30,747 nucleotides of DNA from JAKJEP01 sp964580995 (GTDB taxonomy: Bacteria > Planctomycetota > Phycisphaerae > Sedimentisphaerales > SM23-30): the NCBI GenBank assembly GCA_964580995.1, contig CAZOMV010000072.1, positions 1 through 30,747 on the forward strand, in the 5' to 3' direction. Below, piece after piece: positions 1 through 9,538 of this stretch (positions are counted from its first letter, which is position 1; each line of letters opens with the position of its first letter). The position numbers and the translations under genes are program-made. The notes beneath the pieces were generated by a model, which worked only from the letters and a program-made list of their open reading frames with translations, had not been told where the DNA came from and searched no databases.

Positions 1-283
1 TATCGGACATAAACAAAAAAACCTTGAAATATAACACTATTTTAAGCGAGCACCCAACTAAAAACTAAAATCAAGTAAACCATTTAAATACAAGGAATTA
101 TGTGCAATTAGAAATGGTTAGCGGTGCCTATTGCAAAAGTTTGACTATACAAGTTCTTGCTATAACTTCAGCTTTTTATACCGATAGTCTCAATTTACAG
201 GTATGTACTCTTTTTGATAACTTTTCTTATAGAAGCAAATCCTGTATCTCTCTTCATGACAAATCTCTTATAAAACGAGGAAA
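1..283. other. AT-rich intergenic region downstream of the glycosidase run
   Basis: This stretch lies 3' of the last minus-strand glycosidase gene. I see no convincing gene in it. A short plus-strand open frame from about 102 has no ribosome binding site, no recognisable protein features, and runs antisense into the glycosidase 3' end. I looked for an intrinsic terminator for the minus-strand transcript and found no GC-rich hairpin followed by T's. An 8-base inverted repeat (78-85 against 112-119) is too weak to call. Confidence 0.5.
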
Positions 284-2290
284 TTATTTTACTTTCTTAT
301 ACGTGATTACGACGGCACCGGGTTGATCGGGAATATGGATGAGTAGGCCCTTTTCCATCAGGTCCTGGCCGGTTAGTGAGGTGAGGCCCGACACATCGAA
401 ATTGATTAATTCGTATGGCGATTGCGGTTCCAGCCCGCGCAGCTTGAATGTGGCACTGGTTTCTTGATTTTCCGGGCGGCGAAACGCCTGCACCATCCCT
501 TCCCCTGATTCCGGCCTATCAAACTGCCACGCTAGCCACACATGGTTTTCCAAACTGTAGGGAGTGAGAGGATAGAAATCAGCCAGGTAGTATGATGTGG
601 TCTTACGCCACTCCTGAATCAAGCGACGGAGCAAGTCGTAGTTCAGGTCTTGCCGAACATCCCACAACAGAACAACGGCCGGTGAGGTCACACTGCGAAA
701 GGTATATTCCACCGTGGCCGGATCCGAATCAGAAATTCCGGTCCCATAAAAGGGAATCCACAGAGATAAGCCATAGGTAATACATTGTAATCCTGTGGGA
801 GTGAGAAAATGATCGCTGCGCCACAGAGGCACCGATCGGCGTAGGGTTTCCAGGTCGTTGCGAGCGCCGCCGCTGGAACAGTTATCGATCCACAGATCCG
901 GATGGAGTTTTCTCAGTTGGTCATAATACGACAGAAAGCCCTGACTATACCCCAGGGAGGTGATCCCGCGGTGGTCTTCCAAATCGTTATGCAGACAGGG
1001 ATCCGTAGCGCTGGTGTTAAAATCGTGGCGGTATATATCAATGCCCTCGTTGGTAATCACCTGATCGATATGATTTATGAGCCAGGTCAGAGCGGGGGCA
1101 TGGGAAAGATTCAGAATATACTGATGTTCATATTGGGGGCCAAGTAACCACTGCTGGCGCTCATGCAACCAGGTACCTTCCCCCACGATCACTTCCGGAT
1201 GAAACCAGACGATAAGTTTAGAACCTTTGGAATGGGCATAGTCCGAAACCGCTCGCAAGCCCTTTGGGAACCGCTGTCGGTCCGACTGCCAGGTTCCAGC
1301 CGGACCATCGGTAGCAAACCATCCCAGATCGATCCACCAATAATCCAAATCGATCTCCTCCTCCAGGTAACGATCAATGAACAGTTTCTGATTTTCTTCC
1401 GTAACACCGGAAAAACCAAACGGAAAACAATTGCTGGCTGCCAGGAGCGGTCCGGGCAGCCGGCCATTCGTCCGGGGCACATTATGGGCCAGCATCCACC
1501 TGCGCCAAATGTTTTGACTGCGTATATAATCCCCTTTCCCGAACTGCAGTACTATCAGAGGAGTCCGAACCTGTTCTCCGGGGAACAATTTAAAATTTGT
1601 ATACGCATTCGGTATTCCTCCGTTTATCCTCACCATTCTGCCTTCGTCTCGGGTGAAATTTATTTCCCAGCTTTCCGGCCAACCGATTGCCAGGATGAGG
1701 TCCTGTCCGGGCCATTCCAGATTGAAGTACGGCCAGGCCCATACGCAGGATTTTCCCAGAGAAGATATATACTGGTTGGATAATGGTGTTAATACAGTTG
1801 CAAAAGGCTGGTAATCGGAAATCGCCATGGAGGAACCAGCCTGATGATGATGAAGAAATTCTCCCTCCGGAGGGCGTTCCGCCTGTATATCTACGGACTT
1901 AATTTTTGAAAGGATTGGGGTGTCCTGCGATCCCGTGTTCCTGAAGTAGATCGTCCACTCCACGGTAGGAAAATCGTGATATTGCAAAGCCAGGCAGCGG
2001 ACCTCCAGGCCTGTCTGCGGATCGGTATAAATCAGGATATGTTGCGTGCGAAACTCGTCCAGTTTCTGCGTGGTGCATGTGGTTTTCCATGAGGGGAGAA
2101 GGTCCGCAGAATTTTGGCCTTTGTAGATGAACGAAAAAGGGAAAACGGTCGATTCAGGATCCAGGTACTTCTTCAACCATTCTTGGGCCAGGGTCATCTC
2201 TTCTGGTGTCGGCCCTAACGCCACGGCTGATATAGTCAAACAAACAAGTATTAGTGCCATCTCCAGTACAAAATACTTACCCCAATTCAT
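284..2290 (-). CDS. Secreted GH36-type alpha-galactosidase (668 aa), last gene of the array
   Basis: Predicted retaining exo-alpha-galactosidase-type glycoside hydrolase (Melibiase/GH36, clan GH-D), exported by Sec. Residues 1 to about 24 form a signal peptide. A beta-supersandwich domain follows to about 290, then the (beta/alpha)8 barrel to about 580 and a C-terminal beta domain ending in ITYKK-like sequence. Barrel motifs are WWIDLGW (about 318), YRHDFN with candidate nucleophile D423, CSSGGARND (about 471), and LWRSD with candidate acid/base D493. The usual WFEPE motif reads WFHPE here, so the substrate pocket may differ. The ATG at 2290 has AAAGGA eight bases upstream, and the leader is nearly the same as that of the paralog at 9539-11584. 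There are 68 bases to the upstream gene. Catalysis is inferred from the family; the exact substrate is unknown. Confidence 0.9.
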   Translation of the reverse strand: MNWGKYFVLEMALILVCLTISAVALGPTPEEMTLAQEWLKKYLDPESTVFPFSFIYKGQNSADLLPSWKTTCTTQKLDEFRTQHILIYTDPQTGLEVRCLALQYHDFPTVEWTIYFRNTGSQDTPILSKIKSVDIQAERPPEGEFLHHHQAGSSMAISDYQPFATVLTPLSNQYISSLGKSCVWAWPYFNLEWPGQDLILAIGWPESWEINFTRDEGRMVRINGGIPNAYTNFKLFPGEQVRTPLIVLQFGKGDYIRSQNIWRRWMLAHNVPRTNGRLPGPLLAASNCFPFGFSGVTEENQKLFIDRYLEEEIDLDYWWIDLGWFATDGPAGTWQSDRQRFPKGLRAVSDYAHSKGSKLIVWFHPEVIVGEGTWLHERQQWLLGPQYEHQYILNLSHAPALTWLINHIDQVITNEGIDIYRHDFNTSATDPCLHNDLEDHRGITSLGYSQGFLSYYDQLRKLHPDLWIDNCSSGGARNDLETLRRSVPLWRSDHFLTPTGLQCITYGLSLWIPFYGTGISDSDPATVEYTFRSVTSPAVVLLWDVRQDLNYDLLRRLIQEWRKTTSYYLADFYPLTPYSLENHVWLAWQFDRPESGEGMVQAFRRPENQETSATFKLRGLEPQSPYELINFDVSGLTSLTGQDLMEKGLLIHIPDQPGAVVITYKKVK

Positions 2291-2358
2291 AATCTGTTCC
2301 TTTCATCTGAAAGAAGAAATATGGTTATGTTTCCTCTTCGCTATAGGGGATACCAATC

Positions 2359-4404
2359 CTATCTAATCTTCTTATATGTGATTATCACTGCCGCAGGGTG
2401 AGTGGGAATATCCACGACCAAACCGTTTTCCTTCAACTCACGGCCAGTCATGGTGGTTTTCCCCGGAACATCGAAGTTGACCAATTCGTATTGGGCCTGC
2501 AGATCAAGGCCACGCAATGGGAAGGTTCGTTTCTGATCCGCTTCACCATTCTCTGCGCGGCGAAAAAACTGGACCACGCCTTCCCCTTCTTCCGGATTGT
2601 CAAACTGCCAGGCCATCCAGACGTCCTCTTTGATACTATACGTAGTCAGGGGGTAGTAATCACCATAAAAATAACTACGTATTGCCAGATATTCATTTAG
2701 CAATTTTCTGGCGGTTTTAAAGTCGAAACCTTCCGAAACAATATCTTTATCCCAGATATGCCACTGGCAGCATAAAGCCGGACCATAGCCGCTGCGCATA
2801 AAGTAAGGCAGTGGTTTCGAGGCGACGCCGCCGCTGAGAGGCACCCAAAAGGAAATACCGTAGGTTTGACCTTGCATATGGACCGGATTAAAATTGACAT
2901 CTACCTGTATATCGCTGCGCCAGAGGGGAATGCTTCTTTGCATGGTTTCGATATCAATTTTTCGCCCGCCCGCTGCACAATTGTCGATAATCAGATCCGG
3001 ATGTCGTTTCAGCAAAGCATCCCAGAATTTGTAAAATCCCTCGATGTAACGAATCTGAAAAAATCCCTTGCGATCCGGCCCGGTGTCAGCCGGTACAATC
3101 GGGTGGCCATCCTGCCGGAAATAATCCAGACCGAATTCCTCCACCATTTTGGAATATCGTTCAATCATCCACTGATTCACTGCCGGATCGCCATAATCCA
3201 GGCCGTTGCCCGGCACCACCCAATCGGGATGTTCGGCGGCTATTTCCACACCGGGCAGAACGGTATGAGGCCATACCCAAAGTAAAAATTTCATTCCCTG
3301 CTGATGGGCGGCGTCAGAAATCGGTTTCAAACCATTAGGATAAAGATCGGGACGGGGGATGCGGTTGGCGGCACCGATCCCCCACTCTTCCAATTTTAAA
3401 CCGGTAGTTCCGGACCAGCCGGCATCGATCCAGAAAACCTCCATCGGCAGGTTGTTTTCCGCCCACCAGTTGATCTTGTTGATCTGCTGCTGTTCGGTCC
3501 GCAAGCCCCAATTCAGATCACAGAGAGGAGCTTGTATTATCTGCCCTTGGCGTCGAAGGACATAATATTCGAGCAAAAATCTGCGCCAGATATTATGGGC
3601 ACGGATGCGATCCTTCTGCCAGAAGAGCATCAGCATCCGTGGTGTGCAGATTTCCTCACCTGGATGCAATAGAAGTTCTGTCCAAGGCAAGGGGGCAGTA
3701 CTTTCCACATCATACCCAAACTGGGTCGAGACACCGGTCTTCACCCGAAGTCCTTTATCCGCATCGCGTATCATCTGCGCTATCCAGGAACCGGACCAAC
3801 CGACAGCTACTATCATGCCCTGCTGATCGAACTCCAGGTTATAAAAAGGCATTTTCTGGCCGGAAGATAATTCGTAGGTGGAACCAAATTTCAATTTCGT
3901 ATTGGGCAGGAGTGTTTCGGAAATCGGCATGAAATCATCCGGTTTGATCTGGCCGCCGTTGGCGTAATGGATGGTGAATTCCGCATTACTCATTCGCTGC
4001 AAAGACAGATCGAAGGCCTGAATCTCCTGGAGAACCGGCGTATCCTGATCGCCGGTGTTCTTGAAGAAGATAATCCATTCCACGGCCGGGTAATCGCGAA
4101 ATTCGATTGCTTCGCAACGCAATTCCAACCGGGTGTTTTTATCGGTGAAAAGGAGCACATGTTTGGTACGATTTTTATCCATGGGTGCCTGGGTACGTTG
4201 CAGGGTCCAATTCGGCAGGATGGTTCCGGATGGCTGCCCCGCATACTGAAAGGAAAAGGGCAGTTTGGATACATCGGAACTAAAATGATTCGAAATCCAT
4301 TTTTGGGCCACATCCATTTCATCCGAAGTTGGTTCCAGTGCGTACAAAACCGCGCTTGAAATACTCAAAACGATTGTCAAAGTAAATAAAACTTTCATCA
4401 GCAT
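2359..4404 (-). CDS. Secreted, diverged GH36-type glycosidase (681 aa)
   Basis: Clan GH-D, GH36-like protein with a signal peptide (about 1-22) and the same three-part architecture as its neighbours. Candidate nucleophile is D432 in FRQDGH, and candidate acid/base is D498 in LWRSD. Other barrel motifs are FWIDAGW (about 324) and CAAGGRKID (about 476). It is the most diverged of the six GH36 copies. The WFE(A/P)E motif is replaced by WVWPH (about 376), and the DFN after the nucleophile becomes DGH. It may therefore act on a different sugar or linkage. The ATG at 4404 has AGGA about ten bases upstream. It lies 14 bases downstream of the previous gene, which argues for co-transcription. The family call is firm; alpha-galactosidase activity is less certain than for the others. 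Confidence 0.87.
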   Translation of the reverse strand: MLMKVLFTLTIVLSISSAVLYALEPTSDEMDVAQKWISNHFSSDVSKLPFSFQYAGQPSGTILPNWTLQRTQAPMDKNRTKHVLLFTDKNTRLELRCEAIEFRDYPAVEWIIFFKNTGDQDTPVLQEIQAFDLSLQRMSNAEFTIHYANGGQIKPDDFMPISETLLPNTKLKFGSTYELSSGQKMPFYNLEFDQQGMIVAVGWSGSWIAQMIRDADKGLRVKTGVSTQFGYDVESTAPLPWTELLLHPGEEICTPRMLMLFWQKDRIRAHNIWRRFLLEYYVLRRQGQIIQAPLCDLNWGLRTEQQQINKINWWAENNLPMEVFWIDAGWSGTTGLKLEEWGIGAANRIPRPDLYPNGLKPISDAAHQQGMKFLLWVWPHTVLPGVEIAAEHPDWVVPGNGLDYGDPAVNQWMIERYSKMVEEFGLDYFRQDGHPIVPADTGPDRKGFFQIRYIEGFYKFWDALLKRHPDLIIDNCAAGGRKIDIETMQRSIPLWRSDIQVDVNFNPVHMQGQTYGISFWVPLSGGVASKPLPYFMRSGYGPALCCQWHIWDKDIVSEGFDFKTARKLLNEYLAIRSYFYGDYYPLTTYSIKEDVWMAWQFDNPEEGEGVVQFFRRAENGEADQKRTFPLRGLDLQAQYELVNFDVPGKTTMTGRELKENGLVVDIPTHPAAVIITYKKIR

Positions 4405-4418
4405 GATCTTTTCCTGTT

Positions 4419-6935
4419 TTATTTTTTTTGATAAATCACAATGGCTGCACCTGGTACGGTCGGCGTGGTAATTCGGATGCCTTTATCCATTAATTCCCCG
4501 CCGCTATGTAAAACCGAACCCTCTACATCGATGTCCTCGACCTGGTAATTTGCCTGCCGATCCAAACCACGCAGCTTGACCCGAACCGTTTCATAGATAC
4601 TCTCTTCCCGCTGGAACGCCTGTACCATCCCACCGCCGCTTTCCGGATCATCAAACTGCCAGACCATCCAGACATCCGCTTCGAGAGAATAGGGAGTTGC
4701 CGGATAATAATCGCCGAGAAAATAGCCGGCAATCCGCCGCCAGAGTTTGAATTTGGCACGCAGGGCATCATAATCAGCTTCTTTCTGACGCATATCAAAG
4801 TTACAAGCGATTGCCGGATACAGGTTGCTACGCAGGATATAAGGTTCCAGAAAATCATTGGAATGGCCGTGATAGGGCAACCAGAACGAGATACCATATG
4901 TCTGGCATTGCATCCCCCGCGCATCCTCATTGGTCCAGGTCAGTTCCGGCAGCCAGGACCGGTCGGTATAGTCACTGCGCCACAGCGGCACCGCCCGTCG
5001 CATTGTCTCCATATCGTTACGTCGGCCGCCGGAGGCGCAGCAGTCGATCCGTAGCGATGGATTCCGGCGCACCAGTTCATCCCAATGGGCCAAGAAACCG
5101 CTCACCCAATGATTCTCGATGGTACCACGCCGGTCCGGCTTTTCGTTCTGACGCCAGTGGTCCAGCGGGTCCATATTGAAATCGACACGATAATAATCGA
5201 CCTTGCCTTCGCTGAGTACTTTATGCACCCGGTCATTGATCCATTGCAGCGCCTCCGGATTGCCGAAATCGAAAAGCATTTGCGCTGTGGTATCCGCTTT
5301 GAGAGCCCATTCAGGATGTTCGTTGTTCAGGGGGCTTTCCGGCGTAACCCGTTCCGCCTCAAACCACAAGATCGTACCGGCACCATCCTGATGGGCTCGT
5401 TCACTGATCGGGCCCATGCCGTTGGGAAATCGTTTCGGATCCGGCAGCCACTCGGCGGTGTACCAGCCAGTATCCATCCACCAGTAATCGATTGGGATAT
5501 TTTCCTGGGTATAACGGTCGATGAACATCTTCTGATTGTCTTCATCGGCTGTGTACATCCAGCTATAACAGCGGGAACTACTGGCAGCCAGCTGAGGCTG
5601 GGGTATGTGGCCGCCGGGCCTGGGCATATTGCAGGCCTGCATCCATCGTCGCCAGATATTCTGCGAGCGGATCCGGTCGCCTTTCCAGAATTGCAGAATC
5701 GTCAAGGGCGTGCGAATTTCCTCGCCGGGAAGCAGCGTCAGATGAGTCACTTCCTGACCGGATTGGATATGCAGGCCGCTTTGATTGTCCCGGGCAAATT
5801 CACAAAACCACTGACCCGGCCAGCCCAAAGCCAAAATTAATCCTTCACCCGCCCAGTCCAGATTAAAACAGCAAAAGGAATGATTGGTCGATCGTCCACC
5901 CACGGGAGCAATCCGTTTCACTGTACCTGGTGCTAATAGCGTCTGATTAGGGCCATAATCGATCTCGCGTGCCACCGAGCCGTTATAATGGTGTAATATA
6001 AATTCGGTCCGGCCGTCGCTGGGGGGATAACCTTCGATTGACATATCGAACGATAAGATATTTTCCAGCAAAGGGGACTCTTTCGAACTGGTATTTTTGA
6101 AGTACAGGGTCCACTCGACGGTCGGAAAATCCTGGTAACAAACAATGACACAGCGAACTTCCAGGCCGGTTTGAGGATCGGTATAGAATAGCGTATCCTG
6201 TGTTTTACTCGGATCTACCATTTGCGTGGTATGTTGAAAATTCCAGTCCTTCAAAAACGTGCGGGATGACTGGCCGTTATATAGAAAGGAGAACGGTTCT
6301 TTTGCTTGATAACCAATGTTTTGTACCTTTTCGATTATCGGCATATCACCCAGCCAGAGCACCCTGCCGTCACGAAGCGTAATCCGGGCATCGGCCCAGA
6401 CACTGTGATCCCCGCCAATCCCATCCCCGGCATCTTCGGTACCCAGAATCAATTCGCCAGCGTTTTTAAGATCAACACTTATTGCCACAGTGTTGCCCTG
6501 CCCCTTGAGAATCTCAGAACGATAAATCTCATCCTCTCCCACATGAACAGTAAATACTACGGTTCCCACATTGAGAATACCGGCAACAGCTTCCAATTTA
6601 ACCGCTGGTTCTGGCAGTATGATCTTGACCTGACAGGGCGCGTGAGTGAACAGACCGCGATAATACATCCTGCCGTTCAACCGAAACGGTTTACCCCAGG
6701 CGCTGTTGTGCTGGACACGGTCCCACCAGTTTATCCCGCCGCTGACGAGAGATATGGTGCCCCTAGTCTCATCAGTTTTCTGATCCGCTTGCAATGGGGG
6801 AAAACAAATATTGACCCATCGGTCGCGTTCATACATTTCACAGAGGGAAGCGGATGGAATATCAGCGGCAACCGCATTTAGGGCAAGATACATCAATACA
6901 AGCCATGCAACTGCTTTGTCAATGAATCCGGACAT
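4419..6935 (-). CDS. Secreted NPCBM-GH36 alpha-galactosidase-type enzyme (838 aa)
   Basis: Multidomain exported glycosidase. From the chosen ATG, residues 1-24 are a signal peptide (AVA-A cleavage type). Residues about 32-197 are an NPCBM carbohydrate-binding domain, recognisable from the YYRGLFTHAP, GEDEIYRSE and VWADARI segments. Residues about 205-838 are the GH36 sandwich, barrel and C-terminal beta domain. Motifs are WWMDTGWY (about 485), WFEAE, YRVDFN with candidate nucleophile D585, CCASGGRRND, and LWRSDYTD with candidate acid/base D655. The open frame extends eight codons upstream to a TTG at 6959, but the ATG at 6935 has GGAGAT in place and directly precedes a good signal peptide, so I start there. 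The gap to the upstream gene is 30 bases. NPCBM domains bind glycans, so this copy likely targets polymeric substrate. Confidence 0.91.
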   Translation of the reverse strand: MSGFIDKAVAWLVLMYLALNAVAADIPSASLCEMYERDRWVNICFPPLQADQKTDETRGTISLVSGGINWWDRVQHNSAWGKPFRLNGRMYYRGLFTHAPCQVKIILPEPAVKLEAVAGILNVGTVVFTVHVGEDEIYRSEILKGQGNTVAISVDLKNAGELILGTEDAGDGIGGDHSVWADARITLRDGRVLWLGDMPIIEKVQNIGYQAKEPFSFLYNGQSSRTFLKDWNFQHTTQMVDPSKTQDTLFYTDPQTGLEVRCVIVCYQDFPTVEWTLYFKNTSSKESPLLENILSFDMSIEGYPPSDGRTEFILHHYNGSVAREIDYGPNQTLLAPGTVKRIAPVGGRSTNHSFCCFNLDWAGEGLILALGWPGQWFCEFARDNQSGLHIQSGQEVTHLTLLPGEEIRTPLTILQFWKGDRIRSQNIWRRWMQACNMPRPGGHIPQPQLAASSSRCYSWMYTADEDNQKMFIDRYTQENIPIDYWWMDTGWYTAEWLPDPKRFPNGMGPISERAHQDGAGTILWFEAERVTPESPLNNEHPEWALKADTTAQMLFDFGNPEALQWINDRVHKVLSEGKVDYYRVDFNMDPLDHWRQNEKPDRRGTIENHWVSGFLAHWDELVRRNPSLRIDCCASGGRRNDMETMRRAVPLWRSDYTDRSWLPELTWTNEDARGMQCQTYGISFWLPYHGHSNDFLEPYILRSNLYPAIACNFDMRQKEADYDALRAKFKLWRRIAGYFLGDYYPATPYSLEADVWMVWQFDDPESGGGMVQAFQREESIYETVRVKLRGLDRQANYQVEDIDVEGSVLHSGGELMDKGIRITTPTVPGAAIVIYQKK

Positions 6936-6965
6936 TTTTCTATCTCCATCTGAATGCAAATGATA

Positions 6966-9506
6966 TTACTCAATCTTTTTATACCTGAGCAACGCGGAAC
7001 CCGGCTGCGTGGTAATTTGAATGGTTAGCCCCGGATTCAGTAACTCGCTGCCGGTCATCCGAACGGTCGTATTCAAATCGAAATTCGTCAGCTCATATTG
7101 ACCCTGCGGGTTCAGACCACGCAAACAGAATTGATAACCAAACGCGGAACTATCCGCCCGCCGAAACGCCTGAATCATGCCGCCGCCTGCTTCCGGTCTG
7201 TCAAACTGCCAGGCCATCCAGGTATCCGCCGCCTGATTGTAGCTGGTCAACGGATAATAATCGCCCAGCATATAACCGGCCACCGCTCGCCATTCACGAT
7301 AGCACTTTCGCAGCAGATCATAATCCAGTTCCGGATTATCTACATTCCAGGCACTGTTTACCGAAGGCATAATGCCGCTGCGAAAAATGTAGAGATCGTC
7401 ATCGCGGGCCGCGGCTCCGAAAAAGGGCAGCCAGCGGGCCAGACCATAGGTTTGGCATTGCAAAGCACGAGCTAGCTCTTCTTTGGGGGCAATACGATAA
7501 TTGAATACCACATAACCGACATTGTTATAATCGGTTCGCCAAAGTGGTACGGCCCGGCGCATGGCCTCCATCTCGTTTCGACGACCGCCGCTGGAACAGG
7601 AATCGATCAGCATCTCCGGATGCCGCCGCCGCAGTTCATCCCAGAACGCCAGATAGCCGGTAAGGTATTTGTTCTCCGTGATACCCTGCCGGTCCGGTTG
7701 ATCGGCCTGCCGCCAGATTTTCAGCGGTTCCATGTTGAAATCCTGTCGATACAGATCGATCCCCTCTTTCACCAATTGGCCATCCACCATATCGACCATC
7801 CACTGCCACGCTTGCGGATTGCCCAGATCGACTAACATAACGCCCAATCCCGCATCCAGGATCCATTCGGGATGCTCCTTGTAGATTTTTGAATGAGCAT
7901 TAACATTTTCCGGCTCAAACCAGACAATGCTCTTCACTCCCTTAGCACGGCCATGGTCGGTTATGGCACGAAGTCCGTTAGGAAAACGCTTCAAATCTGC
8001 TTCATAACGAATATCCGGCGGCTGGTAATAATACCAGCCGAAATCCATCCACCAGTAATCAATTTTGATGCCTTCCTCCAGATAGCGGTCGATAAATCGT
8101 TTCTGGCTGGCTTCATCCGCCAGCATCATCTCGGCAAACTGCACAGAACTGAACGCATTCCATTGGGGCTGCAATATTTTTCCAGCCGGCCGGGGAACAT
8201 TGTATTCCATCATCCAGCGACGCCAAATATTCTGGGCACGAACGGTATCCCCCTGATAAAACTGCACCACCGAGAGTGACGAACGGATTTCTTCGCCGGG
8301 CAGCAGCTTTAAATGGGTCAATTCCTGCCCGCCGCGCACTTGCAGGCTGGTGGAAGCATCCCGGATAAAATCCGCGGCCCACTGCCCCGGCCAACCGATC
8401 ACCACAATCGCCCCAGCCCCATGCCACTGCACATTAAAGTAAGGCATGGAACCATTCAGCGGACGGCCTCCATAAGTCCCCAGGTGTTTGGTCTTACCCA
8501 GCATCAGGACATCTTCTAATGGGGCAAAATCATCTATGGTCGCGGGACTGCCGATCTGATGATGCAGAGAAAATTCACCCACTAGCCCTCGTTGCAGTTG
8601 AAGATCAATCCCCATAATATTCGACAGAATCGGAGTGTCGATCTTGCCGGTGTTTTTAAAATAGACCGTCCATTCGAGAGTCGGAAAATTCAGATATTCA
8701 ATCCCCTCGCAGCGGACCTGCAAAGCGGTTTTCGGATCGGTCCAGATTATCGTATAGGCGATTCGATTATTCTCCAGATTTTTTCTGGTTCGCTGAACTG
8801 GCCAGACCGACAATAACTCAGCGGATTCTTTCCCATCATAAGTAAACGAAAAGGGAGGGGTTGGGCTGACAGGGCCGGTCAGCGGACCACCGAGAAGGAT
8901 TTCTTGACCATCCGTGAGAATAACCTTTGCCTCGGCCCAGTCACCACAATCGCAATAAATACCATCCCCACCGTCTGACAATTCCAAAATGAATTCGCTG
9001 GCTCCATTCAAGGTAACGGAAACCGGAATCGCTTTCATCCCCCCTCGCAGCACTTCGGAACGGTACAGGCATTTCCCATCCGCGTACACGGCAAAAACCG
9101 CACTGCCCTGGCCGGCTTTGGATACATCGGTCGTATCAATACCGATCAATGCAGTAAATCGATCGCCCGGACCGGGCAATATCACTTTAATCCGCATATT
9201 CGCGTGCGCATACAAACCGCTGTAGTACAACTGATCTCCGATTTTCAACGGCAGGTCATCCCACATCCGATTCGCCAGCATCGTATGGCCATTACGCCCA
9301 TGCACGATCCCGCTCTCTTCTGCTTCTACTTCCAGTTTGGCGGATAATACCACCGGCTGCGGGATCCCTTCAAACCAGGCAGCCGTCCATTGACGGGTCT
9401 GCGTCAGCTCACCATTTTGCGGCAGCATCGGACTCTCAAACGCCGAAGCAAAATTCACAAGTGACAAAATTGTCAGCAGAATAAAATATACTTTGTTTCT
9501 GTGCAT
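6966..9506 (-). CDS. Secreted NPCBM-GH36 alpha-galactosidase-type enzyme (846 aa)
   Basis: Same architecture as the gene just downstream: signal peptide 1-22 (ASA cleavage), NPCBM domain about 55-205 (YYSGLYAHAN, GKCLYRSE, DWAEAKVIL), then the GH36 region. Barrel motifs are WWMDFGWY (about 485), WFEPE (about 529), YRQDFN with candidate nucleophile D589, CSSGGRRNE, and LWRTDY with candidate acid/base D659. The frame opens at a TTG at 9530, but the ATG at 9506 is preceded by AGGAGCAGATC and begins a proper signal peptide. It is 32 bases downstream of the previous gene. With its neighbour it forms a pair of NPCBM-bearing paralogs, probably a local duplication followed by divergence. Confidence 0.91.
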   Translation of the reverse strand: MHRNKVYFILLTILSLVNFASAFESPMLPQNGELTQTRQWTAAWFEGIPQPVVLSAKLEVEAEESGIVHGRNGHTMLANRMWDDLPLKIGDQLYYSGLYAHANMRIKVILPGPGDRFTALIGIDTTDVSKAGQGSAVFAVYADGKCLYRSEVLRGGMKAIPVSVTLNGASEFILELSDGGDGIYCDCGDWAEAKVILTDGQEILLGGPLTGPVSPTPPFSFTYDGKESAELLSVWPVQRTRKNLENNRIAYTIIWTDPKTALQVRCEGIEYLNFPTLEWTVYFKNTGKIDTPILSNIMGIDLQLQRGLVGEFSLHHQIGSPATIDDFAPLEDVLMLGKTKHLGTYGGRPLNGSMPYFNVQWHGAGAIVVIGWPGQWAADFIRDASTSLQVRGGQELTHLKLLPGEEIRSSLSVVQFYQGDTVRAQNIWRRWMMEYNVPRPAGKILQPQWNAFSSVQFAEMMLADEASQKRFIDRYLEEGIKIDYWWMDFGWYYYQPPDIRYEADLKRFPNGLRAITDHGRAKGVKSIVWFEPENVNAHSKIYKEHPEWILDAGLGVMLVDLGNPQAWQWMVDMVDGQLVKEGIDLYRQDFNMEPLKIWRQADQPDRQGITENKYLTGYLAFWDELRRRHPEMLIDSCSSGGRRNEMEAMRRAVPLWRTDYNNVGYVVFNYRIAPKEELARALQCQTYGLARWLPFFGAAARDDDLYIFRSGIMPSVNSAWNVDNPELDYDLLRKCYREWRAVAGYMLGDYYPLTSYNQAADTWMAWQFDRPEAGGGMIQAFRRADSSAFGYQFCLRGLNPQGQYELTNFDLNTTVRMTGSELLNPGLTIQITTQPGSALLRYKKIE

Positions 9507-9538
9507 GATCTGCTCCTGATAAATAAACATATCCCCAG

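Noticed and set aside
78..119. Inverted repeat AACCATTT / AAATGGTT as a possible terminator
   Set aside because: Only eight AT-rich pairs with a 26-base loop and no T-run; easily due to chance in AT-rich sequence.
102..326. Plus-strand 74-codon frame at the left edge
   Set aside because: No ribosome binding site, no recognisable domain, and its 3' end runs antisense through the end of a glycosidase gene.
1163..1783. Long plus-strand open frame inside the last glycosidase gene
   Set aside because: It is antisense to a gene with clear GH36 motifs, has no recognisable protein features and no convincing ribosome binding site. Similar antisense frames (5085-5840, 10418-11122, 19262-19864) were dropped for the same reason.
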